Assembly (NCBI GenBank): GCA_002205965.3 | Contig: NADL03000506.1 | Span: 310,001-374,000, forward strand | Direction: 5' to 3' | DNA length: 64,000 nt | Source of the DNA: Kappaphycus alvarezii | Lineage: Eukaryota > Rhodophyta > Florideophyceae > Gigartinales > Solieriaceae | In this document: in pieces, positions 33,189-42,109 of the stretch | Layout of the letters: every line of letters begins with the position of its first letter | Numbering within the stretch: position 1 is the first letter of the stretch | The notes under the pieces: model-generated | Seen by the model: the letters and a program-made list of their open reading frames with translations, nothing else | Database searches by the model: none | What the model was told of the DNA's origin: nothing | Made by a program: the position numbers and the translations under genes

Positions 33189-33874
33189 TTGATGGGCGGG
33201 GTTCTGGACAGCAACACTTTTCGGAATTACAACTCCCTGTGGCGCCCTTCGGCCCCCTCAAGCCAACTTTTGGCATTGGGCTTCGCTCTGCGAAGCTCAT
33301 GCGGCGGCTGCGTTCCTTTCCTCCGTGTCCCTCACGCGTGCCCTTTGCTCTACCCTTCTGCTGTGCTACCGAACACTGCTCTTCATTCATACAAATCCGC
33401 AGTTCGGGCGCACGACGACTGGAAGACACAAGTGGCACCCGAGAAGGTGGTCCATTTCACATTGCGGCTATCGACTCAGTGCAGAGGTTTGGGCAGGGCC
33501 AACTCGTCCGCCCAGTTGAGGAAAAGGCCTTTGATGCCATGCCGAAGGGGGATGAGAGGACTGTTGCATTCCGAGCCTCGTTGTCAGAGGAGGGTTGCAA
33601 GGACTGGCTGTCATGCCAACCGGCTCCGGGGTTGGGTACCTACATCCCGGACCGCAATTACAAGACGTGGTTGCAGTTCTATTGCAGAGTGCCACTGTTT
33701 CCTCCAGCCCTCGAAATGCCACAAAGGGGGATGCACGACCCTCATGGATCAGTATGGTGACCACGCGCTGTGCTGTGCCTATGGATCCACGCGCGGGTGG
33801 CGGCATAACTCGCAGACACGTTTGTTTGCTGCAGATCTTTCCAAAGCTGCCCGACACCCTGTCCTCGAGCCGCC
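33189..33874 (+). pseudogene. Retrotransposon region after the RT, ending in a GDHALCC/RHN zinc motif
   Basis: The plus-strand frame near 33740-33830 reads MDQYGDHALCC..GSTRGWRHNSQ, the zinc motif of this element family, which sits between the RT thumb and the endonuclease. The true coding phase changes at least twice in this stretch, as other frames hold thumb-like words. The sequence departs into the inverted RT copy at 33875, so the endonuclease is absent. Confidence 0.65.
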
Positions 33875-34608
33875 AATGCGACATACGCCGAAGCAGGTCC
33901 GTAGTAGATGGAGAGCTACTTGAGTGTCCTCCAGGGTTAACAAAGCGCTGAGGAGAGGCTTCAGTGAAGCGACATGCTTTGAGAACTCGCGCTCCACGAA
34001 TAGGTCCGATCCGATTGGGGCGCGAAGCACTTTTGTCCCTTCACTGTAGTCCTGGCGAAGGTCGGCTGGGAAGGACTGCTGAACAGACGGGGGGGGGAGC
34101 GGTTGGCCACCAGACGGCACACTTATCCATGCGGAGGTGCAAACCCAAAGCACGCACCTCCGCGGAAGAGAGGAATTGTAGTGCCCTCCGAATGGCTTCA
34201 TGGGTGCCCACTATATACCCATCGTCCAAGTACCATAGCTGAAGGAGTAGAGAAGGCCTGCCTGTGGTGTCAGCCACATTTTCCAGGCGGGTTTTCAGTT
34301 CCCGCGTTACTTTTTGCAGCACAAGGGAGAATAAAAGTGGACCCAGAGGATCCCCTTGCTGCACGCCTACCACGCTCCGGAGCATATCATCCCCACACCA
34401 CAGATGACCCGGGTTTACCGCGTACGTGTAATTGACCCAAGGTAAGAGCTCCGGGAACCTCTCCTCGACCTCCTTCAAAAACGCACTTCGGCTGACCAGG
34501 TTGAATGCGTTTTGAAGGTCAACGGTTAACAGTGCATACTCTGCCGATTCGCCATGCTCCTCATAAAGTCGCCGTACAGCGTGGACAACTGCCTCAGATC
34601 CTCCTGAC
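33875..34608 (-). repeat. Right arm of the inverted duplication
   Basis: A reverse copy of 32374-33103. The inner junction falls at AATGCGACATACG. The outer junction is at CTCCTGAC, followed by the TGTTTCTTGAGTGTAC repeat. Confidence 0.9.
34041..34608 (-). pseudogene. Reverse transcriptase fragment with intact YLDD box
   Basis: This inverted copy of the RT reads continuously through LLTVDLQNAFN, QQGDPLGPLLF and WYLDDGYIVG, so both catalytic motifs are in one frame. The plus-strand partner has lost the frame between them. The phase remains open to PPVCSAVLPSRPSPGLQ. It lacks the N-terminal domains and the endonuclease, so it is a fragment. Because this arm keeps the frame, the duplication predates the deletion seen in the left arm, or the deletion is a sequencing error. 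Confidence 0.8.
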
Positions 34609-34748
34609 AATTTTCCCCCTCTTGTTTCTTGAGTGTACTGTATACTCACTGACCGACAATGAAGTTAAGAACTAACAGAATTTTTTCATTTATCAAGTGC
34701 ATGTCATGAAATAATTTTTTTTATTTCTGCCCACCACTAATTATAATC
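34609..34748. repeat. Copy of the GAGTGTAC...GACCGAC repeat
   Basis: TGTTTCTTGAGTGTACTG, then ACTCACTGACCGAC and GTTAAGAAC, as at 28795-28850. An AT-rich tail follows. Confidence 0.6.
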
Positions 34749-34886
34749 ATGTCTGAGGGAATTATTTTTTTGCAGGAATTGAGGACATGGCAATCACAAT
34801 TACCTCATAAATAAATTATGAAGTCATAGTCATAATAGTGCCATGTCCTCAATTCCCGCAAAAAAATAATTCCCCCAGACATGATA
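34749..34886. repeat. Foldback repeat with about 45-bp arms
   Basis: The left arm ATGTCTGAGGGAATTA...GAGGACATGGCA returns as TGCCATGTCCTC...TAATTCCCCCAGACAT. The middle is a TCATAAATAAATTATGA-type core shared with the 28.7-kb repeats. Confidence 0.7.
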
Positions 34887-34897
34887 ACCGAAATTAA

Positions 34898-35116
34898 TTA
34901 CGCACTGCACTGTACAGTCCACTGCAGAATCCGACTATAGGGATAGGTACTAATCGGATGGTCCACGTCGGTCACGTGCAGAGGCGTTAGTGAGCAGATC
35001 GCCATAGCGATAGACGACCAGAGGATGCAACTAAGGCGGTGATAGACACGCCGGCGTATCACGCCTGCAGTCATACTATACTTCCGCGCTATTCGCGGGA
35101 TTAACTCATCAACCAT
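34898..35116 (-). pseudogene. C-terminal tail of a non-LTR retrotransposon protein
   Basis: The minus-strand reading RIARKYSM, then VIRRRVYHRLSCILWSSIAM and PLHVTDVDHPIST, aligns with the end of the 28837-29559 frame (RIATRYHTSD, RIYQRLSCVLRSSAA, PLHVTDVHHPVSS). Only the last 60 or so residues are present, as expected for a severely 5'-truncated copy. Confidence 0.65.
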
Positions 35117-35260
35117 TACGATAGTTTGTACATACTGTACAGTATAGACATATACCTAAAGAGAAAGAGGGACTTTTTGTTCTTAAGATTCAGGCAGGGG
35201 GCCACGCATGAGCCCCGTCTGGAGGTCAGGTGGTGGGGTATGTGCGCAGATTTCGGTGAT

Positions 35261-35890
35261 TCAGCATAACCGCGGTATATCGTAGGACAAACATAGAGAC
35301 ATGTCTCTTGAGATTCTGGAATTCAGAAAGGGGGTGCTTCCCTCGACGCTAAGCTGTAAAGTTGCTAAGATCATGAAGAGCCTGAAATCCGGTTGCTCCG
35401 ATTTGTCCTTAGATATCGATGGAGATAGGTAGGACTTCAATTCCTTCAGAACGACACGGTATCGTGTAGTGTTCCTTTTTCGCCTTTCGGCCCAGGTCAA
35501 CGCTGCGAGACCTCCATCTGCCTGATTCGGTATGGCACGGAGTGAAGGCTGACAATGGTCACATTTAGTCCCGTGCGATGGGCGCGAATTGAGGGTCGCC
35601 GATGAGGAGGTCCAGTTCCCGCTGCTCGGTTGGGCTTTTGTAGAGGTCAGCGACAAAGACCCCTTCCCGAAATATGGTGAGGGAGATGACAAGGCCTGTA
35701 AGTTCGCAGTATAGCATATCTAGACGGTTGTGGCGGCGCACTACACCCACACCACCTTTGCAGGTCGTTGCGTGATGTTCCGTGGTGTCGAGGAGAGGGG
35801 ACAGTATAGTTACCTTCCAGGAAGGTAGGGCAGCGCTGGAGGCCGCAAAATATTGGGTTGCCTAAGCGAAGGTCGACCACCATGCGCCGT
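35261..35890 (-). pseudogene. Non-LTR retrotransposon, zinc and endonuclease region, variant subfamily
   Basis: The minus strand holds VDLRLGNPIF and a Cys pair (35880-35800), RRHNRLDMLYCEL (about 35735-35700), FREGVFVADLYKSPTEQRELDLLIGD (about 35670-35595) and VTIVSLHSVPYRIRQ (about 35565-35520). The FxADLxxxPxxxRxLxLxIxD block, also seen at 39345-39525 and 46769-47389, replaces the RPADLL word of the other subfamily. At least two phase changes or stops break the copy. Upstream (36104-35890) is a Pro/Leu-rich low-complexity frame. Confidence 0.6.
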
Positions 35891-36286
35891 ATCTCCCCAG
35901 AGGTGTATGGGTCGGTGGAAGACAGCGGGATTGCTGAGAAGGGGGCGGAAGCAGTGGAGGAGGCAGCAGAGGCCAGATAAGCAAAAAAGTGGGAAGAAGA
36001 GGCGGTAGGGATCGATGAGTGCAGCAGGGAGACGCGGGAGCGGTGGAAGTGATGGATGATCTCTTCCTGGAGAGAGCGGGTGGCGTTGTGGTGGAGGATG
36101 ACATTTACTATAGAGAGCGCTCAGAATTTTATGGTGGCATTGTGGACTTCGGGGAAATTTCTAGGTTATTTTAAGGCATGGAAGATGTGGTCGGTTACAT
36201 CCACTCCGCTAATGCGTTATGCGCGATAAGTCGTCACTGATGGGTAACACTACATGACCTTCCTAACAGGGCCGGCTCAATGCCAG

Positions 36287-36475
36287 CTAGCAGGCATGCC
36301 GCGTTAGACATGACGGCCGCGGCAGCGTGCCTTTGGGTAAGTATTGCTCTAACCATCCAATAGGTCTCCATGCCACGTTCCGCGCGACATCGGTTACCAC
36401 CGCGTACGCGTCAGCGTGCCAGCCTCGAAGGGTGGATATTGGGATAGGCACAAGCCTTCCTGTGGACTTTTGCCT
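36287..36475 (-). pseudogene. GGWH.DA-type C-terminal tail of a non-LTR retrotransposon
   Basis: The minus strand reads STGRLVPIPISTLRGWHADA, then YAVVTDVARNVAW, and ends in a TAG. It aligns with the tail at 26681-27019 (RSRLVLVTICTLGGWHPDAY). There is no adjoining zinc or endonuclease motif. Downstream at 36508 lies a TACAGTACTGTA word. Confidence 0.65.
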
Positions 36476-36489
36476 AACGCAGTACCATT

Positions 36490-37298
36490 TTAGGCAATAA
36501 TATTGAGTACAGTACTGTAAAATAATAATATATGAAAGGCATCAGGGATGGCTGAATCAGAGGTAATTAATTATTATCGTATCATGAAAGTCTATGAAAA
36601 TGACAATGCTGTCATTATTCCCCAACATCATGACATTATTACATTATTGACTTCTACTGAGGCAAGTACTGTAATTAATTAGTAATAGTCATTTTTATTC
36701 TGCCGTCCAGAAACATTATGAGTAAAATTATTATTATTATTATTATTGTGTCCTAATACTGCATTCAATTTTGTTAAGAGTAATTATTTGTGCATCATGT
36801 CATTAATTCTATTATGACTTCTGGAAGTCATTAATTCCTTCACGACTTCCAACGCACAGGTAGGGAATAAAATAACAAATTCTGGGAAAATTCTATTACG
36901 GGGAATTAAAAAAAAAATAAATTTTTATGTGCTGAAAATTCTATGACCAATAATTACCGGCCATCAGTAAGTCATGGCCGGGGTATTTACAGAATGTAAC
37001 AGCCAGACGTCTCAAAATTACAGTTATCTTTACAGTGTAAGGGCAACTGTAATGGCTCTTGGCCTCACATCTATTGGCCACCACGGGTTCATCAGGTTCT
37101 CCAACCCATCTCTGGCCACTGACATATCATTACTAACATCAGCTACCAGCCAGAACATCCTGGGTAACAGTCGCTCACATCTTTCTACAAAATGTTAATG
37201 ACCCTAACCTTTTCCACCCACTGCAGGATCCGAAGCACCTACCCTCTCACTAGCCCCAACGGTGCAATGTCAGACAAACACAGAAGGTACCAAGGTCT
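36490..37298. other. No gene recognised, AT-rich, with (ATT)n
   Basis: Contains an (ATT)n run at about 36728-36750 preceded by CCAGAAACATTATGAGTAAA, the same junction seen next to the repeats at 28665 and 29905. No supported gene. Confidence 0.5.
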
Positions 37299-37523
37299 CA
37301 GTTCTGCATCGCCCGAGGGCTACACCCCATTCCAGTCTCCGCTGTAGGAGAATGGCATCCGGGAGCTTTTTCCGTTGTCACGGGGCTGGCAAGACCTGTC
37401 TCGAATAGAGCTATGGAGCGTTTCTCGAGTATGAGATTATTTTTTTGCAACGGCACACTAGTGGTCTCCTCTAATGCAGCCTGTTTGTTTTCCGGTCTCC
37501 CCGGATCTTTCTACATAGAATGA
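37299..37523 (+). pseudogene. GGWH-type C-terminal tail, plus-strand copy
   Basis: The plus strand reads FCIARGLHPIPVSAVGEWHP, then GAFSVVTGLARPVSNRAMERF, and stops at a TGA. It matches the tail at 36287-36475 in opposite orientation. It lies immediately before the thumb region of another copy, so two different copies meet head to tail here. Confidence 0.6.
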
Positions 37524-37639
37524 AGACGTCTGCTATCTTCTTTGTTACACAACGCCTTCCTCGCAAGTTCCCCTGGTTCTCAGCCTTCCGAGCTTCCACA
37601 GTGAACGCACCCCTTATTTCCCCCGTGTCCAATCCGCCT

Positions 37640-39043
37640 CTGTCTCCTAGCTGATGCTGTCCTCGTCTCCCTAGTTTCTGAGGAAGGCATTTCGCTTCTC
37701 GGCGCAACCTCCTCAGCTCCTATGAGTTCATGCGTCAAAAACTCCAGGCCTCCACAGACAGCTGCAAATCTGCATCGGCCCAGCTCGACATATTTCCAGA
37801 TGCCCGCATCCGCTTCCAACTCCACAGAGTCACCTCGTCGGTCTGCCTCGTTTAACATATCTTCTGCCTGGTGCTCCCGGATATTTCACTTTTGCTTGCG
37901 ATCCGGTTTGATGACCTCCAGATAGTGGAGACATATACCCGGCTACGTCACGTCACCCTTTCACCGTCTGCTTGCTCGCAGGTGACAATCTCCATCAGGT
38001 TTGGCGGACATGGATTCCAACCACTAGCTGATAATATCCATGTTTACTATGCCGCAAGCCTGGTTGCACTTGCAAGGATCGAGTCACTTGACCTGACCAT
38101 CTTTACCTATCCTTCTATTGCCGTATTCCTCGCATCCCCTTCGGTGGCTACGTCGCACTCCTCGACCGCATTCGGGCCCGGGTTTTGAGGTTGGCGCCCT
38201 CAACCTCGGCCCCTTCGAGCCTGGAACACTCGCCGAATGCACCTACCATCCCTTCACCCTCCTGGTTCAGATGCTCCATGAAACCGAGGCCTGTACATAC
38301 TGTGATGATAACCTTTGGAACGCTCACCCAAACCCTCGGGGCCACAGCGCCGCATATATCCACACGCGCTCGCTGCAGCTTCCTTCTCTCCCCAGGCGCC
38401 GCCATCTTCCTCACTGCCCATCCCTCCACCACCTCCATGGCCCACAAGGATGTCTGGTCAGTTATGCTGTGCCGACATTTTGACCTCTGCATTTACGAGG
38501 CCTCGGTAGCCGCGATCCGTTTCCACCATTGCCATGCCGCAATGGACCACGCCTCGATCTGCAAGTCTGGCTATTGCGTTGTGCACCGGCACAACGCCAT
38601 TTGGCACCTCTTCACCAGTCATGTGTTCAAGGCCGCCGGTCTCGCACGTCAGCAAGAGGGTTCCTTCTTGCCGACTGGCACTGTCCGTCGCCCCTCCGAT
38701 ATCCTCGTTGAACCCAGCGCCCTGCCCATGGTTCCCCGACTGACAATATCACCGCACACGACATTACGGTACGCTCTACGTCTGCCTCTGCTGCAATTCG
38801 ACACGCCGTCGAGAAGGCTACTGGCGCTGCTGAGCTCGCGGATACAACTAAACTTAGGACGCTCCAGCGGAGGGTGCGCGCTGGCATTTCGTCCCGCTCG
38901 CGTTTGACACCCTTGACGCGCGACGTGCCCTCGATAACCATGCTGAACGGATCCCGTTTCGTTCAGCCCGTCGTTACTCTGTCGTCCGGGCACATCTGTT
39001 GCAACGGAAAAGTTTCGCCATCCTCGCTCGTATGAATCTGTAA
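37640..39043 (+). pseudogene. Non-LTR retrotransposon, thumb to C-terminus (broken)
   Basis: Plus-strand words in order: EEGISLLGA, then YEFMRQKLQAS and FPDARIRFQLHRV (RT thumb/linker, 37670-37840); IRFGGHGFQPLADNIHVYYAASLVAL (38000-38075, the GG.G(L/F)...A..A(S/A) block); AAMDHASICK..YCVVHRHNAIW (38530-38605, zinc motif); RRPSDILVEPSAL (38690-38725, RPAD-like); HDITV (about 38750, D-I-T motif); and HFVPLAFDTLDA (38880-38920), ending NL at a TAA (39041-39043). Phase changes occur at least four times. The order equals that of the 28837 and 26681 copies, which supports one element family. Confidence 0.65.
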
Positions 39044-39059
39044 TGCGACCACCCCGTAC

Positions 39060-39336
39060 TCAATGACATGCGTGATGGGCCATGGTGTGGAGGAGAGGGG
39101 GAATAGTGTAGTTACCTTAAGGCAGGAAGGCAGCGCTGGCGGCCGCAGAATATTGGGTTGGCTAAGCGAAGGTGGACCATCGTGCGCAATATGTCGCCGG
39201 AGGTGTATGGGTTGGTGGAGGGCAGCGGGAGTGTTGAGAAGGGGGCGAAAGCAGTGGAAGGGGCACTAGAGGCCAGACGAGTAAAAAGAGGCGAAGAAGA
39301 GGCGGAAAGGATAGTGGGGGTGCAGTGCGCCGCCAC
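39060..39336 (-). pseudogene. Fragment of the variant retrotransposon subfamily
   Basis: The minus strand holds a low-complexity Leu/Pro/Ser block, then RTMVHLRLANPIFCGRQRC. This matches 35890-36104 (VVDLRLGNPIFCGLQRC) with its similar low-complexity leader. Only this junction region is present. Confidence 0.5.
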
Positions 39337-39344
39337 AGCCGTCT

Positions 39345-39525
39345 TCGGGACACTCTATACCGCGAACTCATGAGCTCGGCCGTTTCCCTCACGGTATTTT
39401 GGGAGCGAGCGGGTCTTTGCCGCTGACCTCCACATGAGCCCAGCGAAGCAACGCGCATTGAATCTCTTTATCGACGACCTTCTATTCGAGCCCCCTGCAC
39501 AGGGTCATGTCGTCATCTGGATTCG
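39345..39525 (+). pseudogene. Variant-subfamily endonuclease-region fragment
   Basis: The plus strand holds DTLYRELMSSAVSLTVF, then in a neighbouring phase VFAADLHMSPAKQRALNLFI and DDLLFEPPAQGHVV. This aligns with 35660-35560 and 47095-46950. It is orientated opposite to the fragment directly upstream (39060-39336), so the two have been joined by an inversion or separate insertions. Confidence 0.6.
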
Positions 39526-39616
39526 ACTCAGAATAGGCATCCATTTACAGTTTTTCCGTGCTGTAAATCTGGATAAGGTTCGCACAGCTTGGAATTCATT
39601 CCCGCTTTTATGAAAT

Positions 39617-39686
39617 AGGGGGAGAAATTGGGGTGTTTACTGATTAGGGATGGAGGACGGCTATTTTCCGAAGACTGCTACGGAAG
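39617..39686 (-). repeat. Dispersed repeat R, copy 4, inverted
   Basis: The reverse complement of the right two thirds of the repeat. It begins after a G-run, contains CTATTTTCCGAAGACTGCTACGG and ends at AAGAATG. Confidence 0.7.
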
Positions 39687-41039
39687 AATGAGTCATATTT
39701 CATAAATGAAATGTTCATTCTCTTGAATGTGACTCATTCTCTTGCCATGGACGTGGTGGTAAATCTTTATGCACAGCCATGGACAGCAATACCGTGCCAA
39801 ATGGGCAATGCCAATACAGAATTGAATACAGAGTACAGAATGTAGTTATGTGTTGAGACAATCTCCGCGTGAACCTCCCGATCTCTCGGGGAGCAGACGT
39901 AACCCACGGCAGAATACTTTCTGAATCCTCTCCGCACGTTTCTGTGCCACACTGTACAACTGGCAAAGATTTACCACCAAATACAGTCCCGAGCACCGGC
40001 AACCAGCTTTACGTACTAAAATCTAACATTCATCGAAATTGTGAATATATTTTAACATATTTAAAGATCTGGTGCTATCAAACCATGAAGGAGTGAAGTC
40101 AACGTCGACGACTTTGATACATTACATGATACAACCTACGGTATGAAGGCTTGGCGTGTGACATTACATCTACAAAAACTGACTGTTATACCTTGTGTTT
40201 TATTATTTAGTTGTTTAGTTGTGTAGTTGTTGCAGTTGTCAAGCTTTATGTATGTATGTTGAGGACCACCCCCCGAAGAAATAAATGCGTACTATGCATC
40301 TTAAATTTATTATGGAGATATCTTCAAACCTAAGGAACCTGATTACAATACTTTATGCTGTATCTGAATTAAATTCACAGCAACGAGACACTAACACAAC
40401 CTGTCCTGGGGTTCTCATTGCAGTGAACACTGTCACACAAGTGCTCCATGCTTTGTCCAACAACAATGTTGGAGAAAGCATTGAGTTGGACCAACATTAC
40501 GGTCATTTGCGGCGACAAGTAGCCGCTTTGTAACGCAATTCCAGCGAATTAGATACAACACCGACCACATCTTCTATACATAAAAATAACCCCAAAATTT
40601 TCCCCTTCAGCAGTGTAATATATTCATTTCTTACGTGTGCATGCCAACCACAGTACAGTACAGTACAGTATGCTTTGAATTTTGTACGATTTAGAGCAGT
40701 TTTGTACTGTACTGTGCAAATTAGTATTTATGACTGCCAAACAGTGCAGCTGATTGCCTGAGACCACAATGTCGAGGTAACTCAAGTGTCCCTTGAGGTT
40801 TTATTGCACAATACAGTACGTAGGTCACATCAAGTGGCCCAATCCACCTGCTATTCCCTGCACTTTTCCCGCCGTTGTCTGCTTACCCTTAGGCTTCAAC
40901 CTATCCACCTCAGCATTATCTCCACTGTACCATTCCTCCACACGAATCCCGGGATGCAGTTCCACCAAATTGTCAAAAACACAGACGAAAACATCTCCTA
41001 TCACAAACTCCCATTCCTACACCATCTGTCCCAATCTTG
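39687..41039. other. No gene recognised
   Basis: AT-rich, with short unsupported frames. It holds the CAGTACAGTACAGTACAGTA cluster at 40653-40672 and a related word at 40706. Confidence 0.5.
40653..40672. repeat. TACAGTAC tandem cluster
   Basis: CAGTACAGTACAGTACAGTA, a run of the 5-base unit CAGTA. About 35 bases later TTTGTACTGTACTGTGC gives the complementary run. Confidence 0.75.
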
Positions 41040-42017
41040 ATGCACAATAGCAATGTCGTCACCGTCTGCCAATCATTCCTCATCATCTTCTTGCGCCACC
41101 CTTCCTCCCGCTCGATACCAAATCAACGTCCCTGCAAACCATCTCAACAAACAAGAGGTGAAACCATCACAGACGTCATTGATGACAAAGAGATGGCTAT
41201 GGCGATTTGGAACGGTCTTCCGGAGAGGTTTCACAGTCTTATTATATTTGCGCCATTCAGCGTCTTCCATTTCCCCGCCTATCCCCTCGTGTCGCCCTCC
41301 CCCCACCTAGGCACAGCACAGGTCACCCCACCAGTATCGCCAAGGTGTTCCATCGCTGGAATATCCACCTCTGCATCACCCGTCCAACGGCGCTCAAGGC
41401 CATGTTGCACACACGTTCCAAACACGACAACTTGTGCACCGTTTCCCTCTGTCCGTTCCATGTGCAAATTTTTCGATATTTCTTCACAACGTGAACAGCG
41501 AGAAAACCGTTCCTTCGCGACAAGTAAACATTTCTCCTCGCCCCCCCCCCCTTTGCTCCCGGGGATCTGTCTTTCCGACCCCTATTACTCCCCGCTTTAC
41601 CGGCTCGCAATTCCCGGCCCTCATGTATGAACGAATACAGCATGCTGTCGTTAACAGCCACATGTACCTCTGCACAGTCCAGCCGTTTCTTTGTCTTGCT
41701 GCTGTCTGCCTGTTCTCGTGAACAATCTCTGGGTACCTCTCCAGCATGCCAATGGCTCCCAGATCCTACTCAGCGACATGCTCCCACCTAACCAACCAGT
41801 ACACATGAGGACCACGCCCCTATTCAAATCACCAGGTGGTATGATCGTGGGCAGCTGCATTACGACTGACATAGCCAGCACAACATAAGTTACATCGCTC
41901 CATTAGTCCAAAGCCATGTTCACTGTGACAACCCGTCGCATCCGCAAATTCCACCCGGCACACCCAACATCGCGTCCTCTCGTCTACCGAAATCAAAAAG
42001 TCCCCAGTGCCTACCAC
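41040..42017 (-). other. Possible degraded minus-strand gene
   Basis: Several minus-strand frames look partly protein-like. 42017-41829 contains TRCWVCRVEFADATGCHS, and 41747-41484 is in the same phase, but stops separate them and no domain is recognised. It lies just downstream of the methyltransferase stop. It could be a decayed gene or compositional openness. Confidence 0.2.
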
Positions 42018-42109
42018 ATGTCGCTACACGCATGAAGGGCATACACAGCATGTCACAGTTTATCTCCATCGCCTGCCTTTCACCCCATCAACATCGCCAC
42101 CACCACACC

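Larger units (their letters stand above)
30851..33874 (+). mobile_element. Non-LTR retrotransposon, least incomplete copy (broken)
   Basis: The domains run in order on plus. About 30960-31070 carries a C-x3-C...H-x4-H zinc finger (HCPLGCASI then HLRQMH). About 31225-31260 has CPECG, a second zinc-finger start. 31520-32000 has RIQLWRDGQYETLMRRA and RLAKEGAYGKAARALGSSG, the conserved region before the RT. 32005-33100 is the RT. 33189-33874 includes the QYGDHALCC...GWRHN zinc motif. The copy is broken by several frameshifts, and its 3' end is replaced by an inverted copy of its own RT region, so the endonuclease and tail are missing. It is a single-polyprotein element with C-terminal endonuclease, unlike LINEs with an N-terminal apurinic endonuclease. 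Confidence 0.7.
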
